In this document: one piece after another, positions 26,497-36,194 of the stretch | Position numbering within the stretch: position 1 is the first letter of the stretch | How the letters are laid out: each line of letters starts with the position of its first letter | Assembly (NCBI GenBank): GCA_965222705.1 | Contig: CBDCUO010000036.1 | Coordinates: 1-64,000, forward strand | Length of the DNA stretch: 64,000 bases | From: JAFMDF01 sp965222705 | GTDB lineage: Bacteria; Bacteroidota; Bacteroidia; Chitinophagales; Saprospiraceae | Direction of reading: 5' to 3' | Translations under genes and position numbers: made by a program | The notes under the pieces: generated by a model | The model's database searches: none | What the model saw: only the letters and a program-made list of their open reading frames with translations | What the model was told of the DNA's origin: nothing

Positions 26497-27735
26497 ATGA
26501 ATTTACTTGAAAACATAAAGCAGGCATTGACTGCTATCAAAGCAAATGTATTAAGGGCAGTTTTGACGCTTTTAATCATTGCTTTTGGCATCATGGCACT
26601 AGTTGGCATTTTAACCGCCATAGATAGCATTATTTTTTCTATGAGTGATAATTTTTCTAGCTTGGGTGCCAACTCCTTTAGGTTAATTCCCAAAAGAGAT
26701 AATGTTCGAGGACATCGAAGGGGAAGACAATCCAAAAGAGGAGAACCGATTACTTTCAAGCAAGCAGAAGCCTTTAAAGAGCGGTTTGGATTTCCCGCTA
26801 CTATTAGTATTTCAGCTAGAGGAACTTCCTTGGCAGAAGTCAAATTTGGCAATGAAAAAACCAACCCCAATGTATCCTTAAATGGCATTGATGAAAATGG
26901 AGTAGATATCAATGGGTACGAAATAGAATATGGCAGAAACTTTACCAAACCGGAAATAGATAATGGCAATCACAAAGCCATAATCGGCTCAGAAATAGTG
27001 GATATTCTATTTGATAAAAATGGAGAAAGAGCCATTGGCAAAATCCTATCTGTAGGAAGTACCAAATATAAAGTCATTGGTGTATTAAAGTCCGAAGGAG
27101 CAAGCATGACTTCTAATAGCGATCGGGCGGTTTACGTACCCATTTTGAATGTCAAAAGGCAATATGGAACGTCAAGGACCAACTATGGACTGGCCATAGC
27201 GGTAAAGAACACAAATGATCTAGACGATGCCATTTCGGCAGCCATAGGTATTTTTAGAAATATTCGGGGGCTAAAATTAGTCCAAGATAATGATTTTGAA
27301 ATAAGAAAGAGCGATGGAATCATCGAAATTATCAAAGAAAACACTTTTCAATTGCGCATGGCTACCATTGGCATTGGTCTAATCACTTTGCTGGGCGCAG
27401 CTATTGGGCTGATGAATATTATGCTGGTTTCGGTAACGGAGCGGACTCGGGAAATCGGCGTCTGCAAAGCATTGGGAGCGACCCGAAGAAATATACTTAT
27501 TCAATTCTTAACCGAAGCGGTAGTCATTTGCCAAATGGGCGGAATCGTAGGGATTGTTCTGGGAATTTTAGTGGGAAATATAGTAACCTATTTAATCGGC
27601 GGCAATTTTTTAATTCCCTGGGCCTGGATATTTTTAGGGTTTACGATATGTATGATCGTTGGCTTAATTTCTGGTCTGTACCCGGCTTTGAAAGCAGCTC
27701 GGTTAGACCCAATAGAGTCTTTGCGATATGAATAA
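26497..27735 (+). CDS. MacB-like/FtsX-domain ABC transporter permease
   Basis: This 412-residue permease has the MacB topology: one N-terminal membrane helix (about 20-45), a large periplasmic MacB_PCD domain (about 50-280) and three C-terminal helices of the FtsX fold (about 290-400). It carries the coupling motif 'SVTERTREIGVCKALGA' and ends 'KAARLDPIESLRYE', both characteristic. Such permeases pair with LolD/MacB-type ATPases for mechanotransmission or export of lipids, peptides or antibiotics. No ATPase gene is next to it, so the partner must be encoded elsewhere. Confidence 0.92.
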   Translation: MNLLENIKQALTAIKANVLRAVLTLLIIAFGIMALVGILTAIDSIIFSMSDNFSSLGANSFRLIPKRDNVRGHRRGRQSKRGEPITFKQAEAFKERFGFPATISISARGTSLAEVKFGNEKTNPNVSLNGIDENGVDINGYEIEYGRNFTKPEIDNGNHKAIIGSEIVDILFDKNGERAIGKILSVGSTKYKVIGVLKSEGASMTSNSDRAVYVPILNVKRQYGTSRTNYGLAIAVKNTNDLDDAISAAIGIFRNIRGLKLVQDNDFEIRKSDGIIEIIKENTFQLRMATIGIGLITLLGAAIGLMNIMLVSVTERTREIGVCKALGATRRNILIQFLTEAVVICQMGGIVGIVLGILVGNIVTYLIGGNFLIPWAWIFLGFTICMIVGLISGLYPALKAARLDPIESLRYE

Positions 27736-27862
27736 AAAAGCCATCCCCAGCTTGCCTTACATTTTTCTTCTTGGAAAAAAATGCTAAAAATTGGACTGCC
27801 CTGTTTCAATTTTACTTACTTTAGTGACTGACTGATTTTAGTATTAAAATAATCTTTAAAAT

Positions 27863-28195
27863 ATGGAAAATATACTTGACGGCAATGCTTTTAATATCCT
27901 CATAATGGTCATTGTAGGAGCAATCGCAGGCTCTTTGGCAGCGCGGGTGATGCGAGGAGATAATTTCGGTTTTATTATCAATGCGATATTGGGCATTGCC
28001 GGAGCGGTGGTCGGAGGCAGTATTTTTAATTTTTTGGGACTGAGCCCCGGCAGAGGTATCGTCAAAATGATTGATGAAACATTTGGGGTCAGCTTGCCCG
28101 TCAATATTGTCGGAATGGTTGTCTCGGCTACGGTTGGAGCCATCGTCATTTTATGGATTTTCCGGCTTTTTAGAAGTGGCCGGCGAAGGAGGTAG
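27863..28195 (+). CDS. GlsB/YeaQ/YmgE family membrane protein
   Basis: This 110-residue protein has three hydrophobic helices with 'GAIAGSLAARVMRGDNFGFIINAILGIAGAVVGG' split across the first two (about residues 18-52). That pattern defines the GlsB/YeaQ/YmgE (transglycosylase-associated) family, linked to general and envelope stress. The C-terminus is a basic tail (RSGRRRR). It is a little longer than the usual 80-90 residues because of an insertion between helices 2 and 3. It converges on the MutS-like gene with an 11-base gap. Confidence 0.88.
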   Translation: MENILDGNAFNILIMVIVGAIAGSLAARVMRGDNFGFIINAILGIAGAVVGGSIFNFLGLSPGRGIVKMIDETFGVSLPVNIVGMVVSATVGAIVILWIFRLFRSGRRRR

Positions 28196-28206
28196 TGCTT
28201 TGCAAT

Positions 28207-29997
28207 TTACTCGATTTCGATGCCCATTTCTTTCATCAAAATGGTAGCATTGAAGCTTTTGCTCACTCCTTTTTTGATTTTATAATCAAAAATTAGATCT
28301 CCGCCTTCTACTTCTACCTCCATGCAAAGATTTTCAATAGCCCCGTTGGTGGTTGCTTCCATATTTCCCAGCTCTAAATCATGCGTTGCGATCATACCTG
28401 CGCCCTTGCTTTTTATCATTTGTTCGATCAGAGCTCTAGAGCCGGTATGACGGTCTTTAGAGTTGGTGCCTTTTAATATCTCGTCTAGTAAAAAGAATGT
28501 ATTATCCTGATTTTGAACGGCTTCAATAATTACTTTTAGTCTTTTTAGTTCTGCATAGAAGGAAGAGGTGCTTTCATGTAGGGCATCCTGCGTTCGCATG
28601 CTAGTATAAACTTGCAAAATGGGCAAAGACAGCTCTTCGGCACAAACCACAGAACCACACATCGCTAAAATAATATTAACCCCAACCGTTCTTAAAAAAG
28701 TGCTTTTTCCCGCCATATTAGAGCCAGTAATCAATTTGATATGTGCTTGGGTTGGAATGGCAAAATCATTGGATACCCTCTTGGAAATGGGAATAAGTGG
28801 ATGCCCCAATTGTAAGCTATTCAATTGATTATTTCTTACAATGACAGGAAAAGCCCAATTTGGATTATTATAATGCAGAGTCGCCAAGCTGTTGATCGCC
28901 TCAAATTGCTGCAGCGCGGCGAACCACTTAGGCAAATAGGTCTTATTAGTTGCTTTCCATTTTTCCAGCTTGTTGACCCAATGTAAATCCCAAAGTCCAG
29001 CCAGATTTAATAAAACGGCAAAAGCATTATGACGCACATTGAGTTGGCTGATTATATTTGATAATTGTTGTATGCTAGAAGAGGCTTTATTGCTTTGTAT
29101 ATCAAAATTATTTTTCAAAGCATTTAATTTTGGGGACTCAAAAGGCTCGTCTTCAATGTGTTGGATTAGGGAAGCATAGAAAGAAAGCATTTTTTCTGCA
29201 TGGGTCGTTCTATTATGGGTTTCGTTTACCTTTGTAGCCGTTCGAGATAAAATAAAAGCAGGCAATAAGATAAACAAAACTGCCAACTTCCAGGAAAGGT
29301 AATAAATGGCCATAGATAGACCAAGCAGCATCCAAATAGGGACGGCAAAGAGTGACAGCTTCAACCATCTGTTGTTGTACACAAAAGGCAAATCTGACAA
29401 CCAAAGCTCCAGCAATCGCAAATGCCCTGGGTCATCTTTGGTCACGCTGCCAATTGCCTGAAAGTTTTGCCGCCAATCAAGCTTTGGCCCCAATTCTTTA
29501 ATGGCAAGCTGACGAGCGATTATTTCCTCTTCATCTGCCTGAGTACTCAAAAAATGGGCTAGTTCTTTTTTCCCGATAGCCGTGGCCGTTCGATCGCAAT
29601 ATTGAAACAAGGAATAATTGCCAAAAATGTCCAGGTCTATGGTATAGGGGTGCATTGGGTCGACAAATTCATCTCCCGATTTAAATTGATTGTAACGATG
29701 ATCTAAAGCAGCAATTTCTCCTTCGTTGATTGCCACCAAAAATTGATTGTGCCTTGCCTGTCGAGAAATATTTCGGTGCCAAGTAATGAATTTGCTAAAG
29801 CCTAGCAAAAATGCAACTACATAGATAATCCCTGCAATAGGATTAAATTGAGAAAAAATAAAAACACCCACAAAAATACCCGCAAAAAATACGAATAGCC
29901 GGATGAAAGCGTAATAATTATATTTTTGTTTCAAACTAGCAGCCAGCTTGGCAAATTCACTAACCCGTTTCTGATAAAGGGATTGGATTTCTTCCAT
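28207..29997 (-). CDS. Membrane-anchored MutS-family ATPase
   Basis: This 596-residue protein carries the MutS clamp/lever and ATPase domains: Walker A GSNMAGKST at about 422-430, 'LLDEILKGTNSKDR' for Walker B and the signature region, and 'IATHDLELG'. It lacks the N-terminal mismatch-recognition domain and instead has two pairs of hydrophobic helices (about 31-49, 53-70 and 212-253). It is therefore not the repair MutS but a member of the shorter MutS-related group seen in Bacteroidota, presumably membrane-bound. What DNA or other ligand it acts on is unknown. Confidence 0.88.
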   Translation of the reverse strand: MEEIQSLYQKRVSEFAKLAASLKQKYNYYAFIRLFVFFAGIFVGVFIFSQFNPIAGIIYVVAFLLGFSKFITWHRNISRQARHNQFLVAINEGEIAALDHRYNQFKSGDEFVDPMHPYTIDLDIFGNYSLFQYCDRTATAIGKKELAHFLSTQADEEEIIARQLAIKELGPKLDWRQNFQAIGSVTKDDPGHLRLLELWLSDLPFVYNNRWLKLSLFAVPIWMLLGLSMAIYYLSWKLAVLFILLPAFILSRTATKVNETHNRTTHAEKMLSFYASLIQHIEDEPFESPKLNALKNNFDIQSNKASSSIQQLSNIISQLNVRHNAFAVLLNLAGLWDLHWVNKLEKWKATNKTYLPKWFAALQQFEAINSLATLHYNNPNWAFPVIVRNNQLNSLQLGHPLIPISKRVSNDFAIPTQAHIKLITGSNMAGKSTFLRTVGVNIILAMCGSVVCAEELSLPILQVYTSMRTQDALHESTSSFYAELKRLKVIIEAVQNQDNTFFLLDEILKGTNSKDRHTGSRALIEQMIKSKGAGMIATHDLELGNMEATTNGAIENLCMEVEVEGGDLIFDYKIKKGVSKSFNATILMKEMGIEIE

Positions 29998-30079
29998 TAA
30001 ACGATTATTTCCACCTACAATCTAATGATTGGCGATTTTAATAAATTTTAGGCAGGAATGGCGGAATTTGCGATAAAAA

Positions 30080-31540
30080 TTATTTGCTTTTCTTTTCCAA
30101 TTTCATTTGCTCAATGGCTTTTTCCAAATCTTCTACAGCTATTTTTTTGAATAAAACCTCTTTCTCCGCACCTAAGAGCAAAATTAAAGGCGTGGTTTGA
30201 ATATCGTAATCTTTGATATATTTATAATAAGGATCAACCGTGTTAATCCACTTAATAGCTTTATAATTTGTGAGTGCTTCTGCACAAGCGGCGTATTCTT
30301 TATAGCTATAATGGCAAATGGCAAAAACTTCTACCAATTCTTGATTCTTTTCGTAAAAATCTACTAAAACTGGCATGGATTTTTTGCAGTGTCCACAATC
30401 AGGAGCCCAAAAAATGACTACCGTATAGGGTTTAAAAATGCTATGCAAAGAGGTCTTTCCTTTAAGTGCAAATCGGCGGTTCTCGTCTGCTGCATCTTTA
30501 GCTTTGATAGAGCCTTCTATGTCCAGCACATAATTTTTCAGATCAGGGGCAGTTTTTCCAATCAAGGTCTTGTTCCACAGAAGGGCATCTTTGATGATTT
30601 TTTCCCTGGTTTTTTCTGGAAAAAAATTGGTTTTACCCTTCATGGTGTATTCTTTTACCATGTGGACAAATACGGCATCCATCCCCATTCGGTTAGATTG
30701 CAAATAGGTATTTAAAAAGTTAAAAAAATAGCTTTTAAAAGCGATGGAATCCGGCTCGATGATAGCTAATATGACATCCACCGAGTGGATGATAGAATCG
30801 GGATGCGGAACGGTCAAATTATCCATATAAAACTGGACCATTTCGTTGAAAATTTTTGACTTAAAAAAACGAGGATCGTCTTTTACTTTATCAAAAAAGT
30901 GTTTTCGGCGGTATAAATATTCTTTAAAACGCACTTCTTCTTCCGTTCCCTCAAATTTTGGAATAGCTATCTTTTGATTGGATTTCAGGATGGTGCAAGT
31001 AAGCGTTTGGGGATGATTGTCAATGATAGTCTGCTGGTAGTTCTTTACTTTTGCCTGGAGTTTGTCCAGTTTTTTTTCTTTTTGTTCTGAATTATTTCCG
31101 GCTAATTTTTCTTTTTGGATAGAATTGGTTAATGCCTCTATTTCCGGATGGGTTTCCTGCATAAAATGAAGATACTTATAAAACAGGGCATTGTCCGGCG
31201 CATTTTTAAAAACTATATCTTTGGTCAAAGTGACTGCATCAAATTCCAAGCTATAATTGCGCTCCTCTTCGGTTAAAATGATTTCAATAAATTGATTGTC
31301 TGGCGGCATGACGATTAAATAAATGCCTGCAGGAAGGGCCTTTTCTCCTTTGAAAACATAGAAACCATCTGGAGAAATCCTAGTCGTATCGTCTATAAAA
31401 ATGGTGCTGCCCAGGTAGTGTGCCAGGATAAGTTTTTCCTGTTCGTAATTATTGATTTTTACCTTGATTTCATAGCCATTATGGGCATAGGTAAGCTGAC
31501 TAATAAAGAAAAGGAGTAGGAAAATAATTTGCTTTTTCAT
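30080..31540 (-). CDS. Periplasmic thioredoxin-fold protein (DUF4369/DUF5106-TlpA-like)
   Basis: This 486-residue exported protein has a signal peptide (1-19) and an N-terminal beta domain like DUF4369 (about 22-110). A helical middle part with a coiled-coil stretch resembles DUF5106. The C-terminal thioredoxin fold has the redox motif C382-G-H-C385 ('WAPDCGHCKKSMP') and the cis-Pro 'TTPLIL'. It would be a disulfide reductase or chaperone in the periplasm, as in the TlpA/ResA group. Substrate is unknown. The lipoprotein gene at 31663 lies upstream on the same strand, 122 bases away. Confidence 0.87.
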   Translation of the reverse strand: MKKQIIFLLLFFISQLTYAHNGYEIKVKINNYEQEKLILAHYLGSTIFIDDTTRISPDGFYVFKGEKALPAGIYLIVMPPDNQFIEIILTEEERNYSLEFDAVTLTKDIVFKNAPDNALFYKYLHFMQETHPEIEALTNSIQKEKLAGNNSEQKEKKLDKLQAKVKNYQQTIIDNHPQTLTCTILKSNQKIAIPKFEGTEEEVRFKEYLYRRKHFFDKVKDDPRFFKSKIFNEMVQFYMDNLTVPHPDSIIHSVDVILAIIEPDSIAFKSYFFNFLNTYLQSNRMGMDAVFVHMVKEYTMKGKTNFFPEKTREKIIKDALLWNKTLIGKTAPDLKNYVLDIEGSIKAKDAADENRRFALKGKTSLHSIFKPYTVVIFWAPDCGHCKKSMPVLVDFYEKNQELVEVFAICHYSYKEYAACAEALTNYKAIKWINTVDPYYKYIKDYDIQTTPLILLLGAEKEVLFKKIAVEDLEKAIEQMKLEKKSK

Positions 31541-31662
31541 AGAAAAATGGGAAAAGTTAACTAGGAAACATTCAAAAAGCTCTGCATCTAACTTATCAAC
31601 AATATAGCAATTTTAACAGTTCAACGATTCCCATACAGGCATTTCGCATTCGACTCCCTAAA

Positions 31663-33150
31663 CTAATTCAACTTAAATCTTAGTCCTAGTCTAAAATTAA
31701 GCTTTTGAGTACCCAGTATTTTTACATATTGGCGACCATTACCCGTAGTTTGAAAATTAGCTTTTACTTGTAACTGACTAGCTTGAATGATGTTTCGCAT
31801 TTGCGCTGCATTTATGGGGATAAAAGTAAGTGTTTCTTTTGTTCCATTGACACTCCCGAATTCATCCACTGGAGCGGCTTCTGCTATTAAGGACAAGCCT
31901 TGAAATAAAGAATCTATGACCAATCCATTCAATTCTTTGAAATAAAACTGCAATTGTGCGGCCAAGGGCAATTCATTTTCTACAATCAGCTTGAATTCGC
32001 CCTCTCCTATTTCATTAATATCCTCAAAAGGGACATCAAAAACTTCTCTCGCCTCAAAGTTATCGGTCCTGCCTAATACTGGTATTTCAACGGCTATTTG
32101 TGCCTTAAAAGTACTCGTATCAGACATGAAGCCGATAATGGAAGGATCGTTGTCGGGATTGGCAATTGCGGTAATGGCGTATTCTATATGTGTGATTTGG
32201 GATTCAAAAATTTCTGTCAGATTGGAGTTGGTATAATCCAGCTTTAGAAGGGTCGTTTTGCTTTCCCCTATTTCATCTAAAGAAGGATAGTTAATGTCTA
32301 TTCCGTCAATGGCATCCGCCTGTACCGGCAAAGAAATGCCGCTCTTACTTCGGGCATTCAAGACATCTATTTGGGAGCGAAGCGGTACGCCAAAGGAACT
32401 TTCTATTGTGGCAGTAATGCTCGGTTGAGCAAATTGGATATGGCCATTTAAAAACCGGTCGTCATATAGGTCAATCGGAATCGTATCAGGGTCTAAGGTA
32501 TATTTTTGCTGACCCCAAAACCCCTTCAGAAGTTTAATTTTTGGGCCAGCGAAAATTCCTGCATTCTCCAATTTTATAGGTACTCCATTATGGTCAATGG
32601 CGCTATATCGAACTTCTAGCTCATTATTATTCGGCCGAATAGTATAACCTTCTAAACTCAAGGGTAAGGTAGCACCTGCGAAAGCATTTGTACCAACTTC
32701 TAGTGCTTGACCTCCTTTGGTAACTTGAGGCATGGAAAAGGTTATATTGATAGAGGAATTGAATGGCTGAAATTGGAAAAGGATAGAGCCGCCTCCTACT
32801 TCTGCTTCCACTATTTCAATATCGCCGGGAAGATTCAGGGGCAAAAGAATCACTGTGTCCGAAATGGAAGAAACCAATGGGAATATTAAATCGCCAAAAA
32901 TGCTCTGTGTATTCACAACGGCCTTTTCACTTAGGTATTTGAAAGTGAGTGCTCCATCTGGAGCCATCTCCAAAGACTGATTAGGAATATTATTTTGCCA
33001 AATATCAGGAAAAGTAATGGATGCTTGCTCAATGACCGGAATCGCAAATTCGGGCTCATAGGGAGCCGTTTCCAAATCTTTTCCGAAATCCTTACAAGCA
33101 AAAAAGAGCAATAAAAACCAGCCCAAAAGGCTAAAATATATTTTTTTCAT
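31663..33150 (-). CDS. Large lipoprotein of unknown function
   Basis: This 495-residue protein has a lipoprotein signal ending LFFAC (lipidated Cys19), so it is membrane-attached, probably at the outer membrane. The mature part is beta-rich and low in Cys, with no motif I recognise. The C-terminus 'LGTQKLNFRLGLRFKLN' looks like a terminal beta strand. The pattern of alternating strands over the whole length suggests several Ig-like or jelly-roll domains. Similar-sized lipoproteins are frequent in Saprospiria; no function is assigned. Confidence 0.78.
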   Translation of the reverse strand: MKKIYFSLLGWFLLLFFACKDFGKDLETAPYEPEFAIPVIEQASITFPDIWQNNIPNQSLEMAPDGALTFKYLSEKAVVNTQSIFGDLIFPLVSSISDTVILLPLNLPGDIEIVEAEVGGGSILFQFQPFNSSINITFSMPQVTKGGQALEVGTNAFAGATLPLSLEGYTIRPNNNELEVRYSAIDHNGVPIKLENAGIFAGPKIKLLKGFWGQQKYTLDPDTIPIDLYDDRFLNGHIQFAQPSITATIESSFGVPLRSQIDVLNARSKSGISLPVQADAIDGIDINYPSLDEIGESKTTLLKLDYTNSNLTEIFESQITHIEYAITAIANPDNDPSIIGFMSDTSTFKAQIAVEIPVLGRTDNFEAREVFDVPFEDINEIGEGEFKLIVENELPLAAQLQFYFKELNGLVIDSLFQGLSLIAEAAPVDEFGSVNGTKETLTFIPINAAQMRNIIQASQLQVKANFQTTGNGRQYVKILGTQKLNFRLGLRFKLN

Positions 33151-33409
33151 ATTGAGAATGATAGATAGTTCATTTATTTGATGATCTGACTACTTACAGA
33201 CCACTATGTCAGATAAATCAAGATTCAATTTTTTACAAAAATAACGAACTCAAGAACGGAATGGTCACAGACTAACTTATAAAATAAGACAGAATTTACC
33301 ATTTTAAACTTTAACATGCTTTTAAAACTTTAAAAAAGACAAAAACCGTAACTTGCAGTCCTTTACTTTAGTCTAAAATACGGTATATCAATCTAAATCA
33401 AGTAGTAAG

Positions 33410-33859
33410 ATGAAGAAAGCCTTTTTATTAACCCTTTTTGCCCTTTTTGCTTTAGAAAGCACCTTCGCTCAAACGGCTGAAAAGGAAACGAATTTGTGGA
33501 AAACACTTTCTAAAATTACTTTTAAAAAAGAGTATGACGAGTTGATGGGTTTCAAAGTAGATGTCCCCGTTTTTGGCAAAGAGATTCAAGAATTAGAAGG
33601 AAAGGAAGTGGTTGTCAAAGGATATATTATTCCGGTAGAAGGTTATAAAAGCCACAAGGAATTTATACTCTCTGCCTTTCCTTATAATATGTGTTTTTTC
33701 TGTGGAGGTGCTGGCCCAGAAACGGTCATGGAGGTTTTTTCCAAAGAGCCTATCGAATATTCGGCAGAAGCGGTGACTATTAAAGGAAAACTGGAGTTGA
33801 ATGCCGATGATATCAACCGACTGATGTATGCACTATCAGAGGTGGAATTGGTAAAATAA
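33410..33859 (+). CDS. Secreted DUF3299-like protein with CxxC
   Basis: This 149-residue protein has a signal peptide (1-21) and a single domain with 'LEGKEVVVKGYIIPVE' and 'CFFCGGAGPETVMEV'. The pattern matches small periplasmic DUF3299-like proteins in Bacteroidota and Proteobacteria, which are often near metal or envelope genes. The C-F-F-C pair could bind metal or form a disulfide. Function is unknown. The small glycine-rich gene follows 107 bases downstream. Confidence 0.78.
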   Translation: MKKAFLLTLFALFALESTFAQTAEKETNLWKTLSKITFKKEYDELMGFKVDVPVFGKEIQELEGKEVVVKGYIIPVEGYKSHKEFILSAFPYNMCFFCGGAGPETVMEVFSKEPIEYSAEAVTIKGKLELNADDINRLMYALSEVELVK

Positions 33860-33966
33860 AAGCCTTTTTTGACAAAATTTAATTTGTTAACAAAAAAAAG
33901 TCTTAGTTATAAATTTTTTCTCTATCTTGGCTTCTGACATTTTTTTTATTAACAAACAAAACAATA

Positions 33967-34227
33967 ATGGAGTCTCTTATTCCTATTCTTATTAATTCTG
34001 TTGTTGGCGGCGGCGGTGGCTATCTAGGAAATATGATTAAAAAAAATGGACTGGGTATGCTTGGCAACCTACTCGCCGGGGCAGTAGGTGGTAATATCCT
34101 TCCACAGATTGTCAGCATGGCTGGACTACTTGGCGATGGGGGCGGTATGGATATTGGAAGCATTATTTCTGCTTTGGTCGGCGGTGGAGCTGGTTCTTTA
34201 ATCGGCGGCTTGTTCAAAAAAGCGTAG
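33967..34227 (+). CDS. Small glycine-rich hydrophobic protein
   Basis: This 86-residue protein is rich in Gly, with two hydrophobic stretches (about 1-25 and 35-55) and a C-terminal 'ISALVGGGAGSLIGGLFKKA'. It resembles glycine-zipper membrane peptides and is followed by a strong hairpin. No signal peptide cleavage site is clear. Small hydrophobic Gly-zipper proteins can associate with or insert into membranes; no function is claimed. The ATG is preceded by an AT-rich leader. Confidence 0.72.
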   Translation: MESLIPILINSVVGGGGGYLGNMIKKNGLGMLGNLLAGAVGGNILPQIVSMAGLLGDGGGMDIGSIISALVGGGAGSLIGGLFKKA

Positions 34228-34238
34228 CTGGAATTTTT

Positions 34239-34277
34239 TAACAGCGAACTTTTGCTCTATGCAGGAGTTCGCTGTTA
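34239..34277 (+). terminator. Strong hairpin after the glycine-rich protein gene
   Basis: TAACAGCGAACT (34239-34250) pairs perfectly with AGTTCGCTGTTA (34266-34277) around a 15-base loop, 12 bases past the stop codon. No T tract follows on the plus strand, though a T6 run lies just upstream, so it could serve as a terminator or an mRNA 3' stabilising structure. Confidence 0.6.
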
Positions 34278-34554
34278 ACTTTCGGCTCTATATCCAATTA
34301 TCCTAATAATTTCGCTAGCGCTCGATGCAAAGTCAGGGCTGTTTCTGACCCGTAAGAATTTATCTCCCATAAGGCACTTCTTCTTACTCACACGGGGTAT
34401 CTAGACCAAATTTTCATTCATTTATTTTTTTCTTTTAAGAGTGCTTACCTAGATTTGATTTCCAATTAGGTTTTAAATGAATTAAACGTGGCAAATAAAT
34501 TTGCCCGTTACGACCACATAAAATTACATAGGACCTTCAAGTATAAAACCATCC
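34278..34554. other. Intergenic region with small inverted repeats, no gene seen
   Basis: Between the glycine-rich protein hairpin and the GT39 gene there is no convincing frame. A 7-2-7 inverted repeat, GGCAAAT-AA-ATTTGCC (34490-34505), lies 50 bases before the GT39 start and could be an operator for that gene; nothing else supports this. Confidence 0.35.
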
Positions 34555-36114
34555 GTGATGAATCACCCATCCACGCTCAATTCTAATACCATTTATTGGA
34601 AAGGCCTTCTTACTTTGGCAGGTATAAAAATGCTAGTTCATTTTTTTGCCAATACAGTCACTAAATATGGCTTCCATAGGGATGAATATCTCTATATTTC
34701 AGAGGGAGATCATCTGGCTTGGGGTTATATGGAAGTGCCACCTGTGATCGCTGTGATTGGAAAAACAGCTCGGTTCATTTTTGGAGATACGCTTTTTGCT
34801 ATTCGATTTTTTCCTGCTTTGATTGGAGCAATCACCATTATTTTGATAGGGATTATGGTTAAAGATTTGGGCGGGAAAAAACATGCCCAATTGATTGGAA
34901 GTTTTGGTTTTTTGATTTCTCCTGCCTTTTTGGGAAGCAATAACCTATTTCAACCGGTAAGTTTCAATCAATTTATGTGGTTTTTATCGGCTTTTTTATT
35001 GGTAAAAATCGTTCGGTATCAAGAAAAGAAATATTGGTATTATTTGGGGATTGCAGCTGGTTTGGGCTTTTTGACCAAATATTCTATTGTTTTCCTTTTT
35101 ATAGCTATGGCAGGAGGGCTTTTATTGACCCCGCATCGAAAGTTATTTCTAACAAAATATCCCTACATTAGTTTGGGTATTGCCTTCTTGATTGCTTTGC
35201 CGAATCTTTGGTGGCAGGCCTCCCATGATTTTCCTGTGGTACGACACATGAATGACTTGGCACACACACAATTGGTCAATGTGAGAACAACCGATTTTTT
35301 AATTCCTCAGTTTTTAGATCATTTTGCTGCTACTTTAATTTGGTTGCCTGGCTTAGTTTACATTTTTTATGCGGAAAAGCTCAAACCGTATCGTTTTTTG
35401 GGCTGGGCGTACCTCCTGGTAGTTTTGTTCTTATTACTAATGAATGGAAAAGATTATTATACTTTTGGTGCCTATGCCATGCTTTTTGCGACAGGTGGCC
35501 TCGCTTGGGCGCATTGGTTAGGCAAAAAATCCTTGTGGCTAATACCCATTGTTGCCATTTTGAACGTATTTGTCATTCCATTGGCCTTGCCCATTTTGCC
35601 CATTGAAAAAATGGAAGCCTACGGGTTGTATTTAAAAGATCATTTTGGGCTGGAAGCCCCTCTTCGCTGGGAAGACGGCAGCATTCGTACCCTGAGGCAA
35701 GATTATGCAGATATGCACGGCTGGGAGGAGATTCCCCAAAAAGTCGCCAAACTATATCACAGTTTAAGCCCTGAAGAACAAAAAACTTGTTTGCTTTATG
35801 CCGGACATTACGGGCAGGCAGGAGTGTTGAATTTTTATCGAAAAAAGTACAGTTTGCCAGAAACGTATAGCTTTAATGCTAGTTTTGTAGCCTGGGTGCC
35901 GGAAGAAATGGATATTAAGTTGCAAATACAGGTAGATGATAATCCACAGGATAGTTCTGCCTATTTTCACTCTGTGGAGTTGATAGACAGCATTGAAAAC
36001 CCTTATGCCAGAGATCCGGGATTTATTTATTTGAAAAGCCAACCCAAAATGGACTTAAGGCCAATTTGGAGGGAGTTGGTTCGGACTCAGCGGCAGGCGG
36101 CGGGGTATGATTAA
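34555..36114 (+). CDS. Glycosyltransferase family 39 (ArnT/PMT-like) membrane protein
   Basis: This 519-residue protein has about ten membrane helices and the GT-C motif 'HRDEYLYISEGDHLAWGY' in the first periplasmic loop (about residues 41-58), where the acidic pair is catalytic in GT39/PMT_2 enzymes. Those enzymes transfer sugars from polyprenyl phosphates to lipid A, proteins or polysaccharides on the outer face of the inner membrane. A soluble C-terminal domain of about 150 residues follows. The acceptor is unknown. It is separate from the GT-C-like protein at 1224-2876, with which it shares only the general layout. Confidence 0.88.
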   Translation: MMNHPSTLNSNTIYWKGLLTLAGIKMLVHFFANTVTKYGFHRDEYLYISEGDHLAWGYMEVPPVIAVIGKTARFIFGDTLFAIRFFPALIGAITIILIGIMVKDLGGKKHAQLIGSFGFLISPAFLGSNNLFQPVSFNQFMWFLSAFLLVKIVRYQEKKYWYYLGIAAGLGFLTKYSIVFLFIAMAGGLLLTPHRKLFLTKYPYISLGIAFLIALPNLWWQASHDFPVVRHMNDLAHTQLVNVRTTDFLIPQFLDHFAATLIWLPGLVYIFYAEKLKPYRFLGWAYLLVVLFLLLMNGKDYYTFGAYAMLFATGGLAWAHWLGKKSLWLIPIVAILNVFVIPLALPILPIEKMEAYGLYLKDHFGLEAPLRWEDGSIRTLRQDYADMHGWEEIPQKVAKLYHSLSPEEQKTCLLYAGHYGQAGVLNFYRKKYSLPETYSFNASFVAWVPEEMDIKLQIQVDDNPQDSSAYFHSVELIDSIENPYARDPGFIYLKSQPKMDLRPIWRELVRTQRQAAGYD

Positions 36115-36194
36115 ATAAAGATAAGAGCTTTTTTCGCCAAAACCCTTGCTCTAAACAAATTCTAAGTGAAAAACCTTCAAAAAAAAAGATAGTT

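Noticed and set aside
34300..34390. Short minus-strand frame of about 31 residues in the gap before the GT39 gene
   Set aside because: Too short, no homology seen, ends inside the hairpin.
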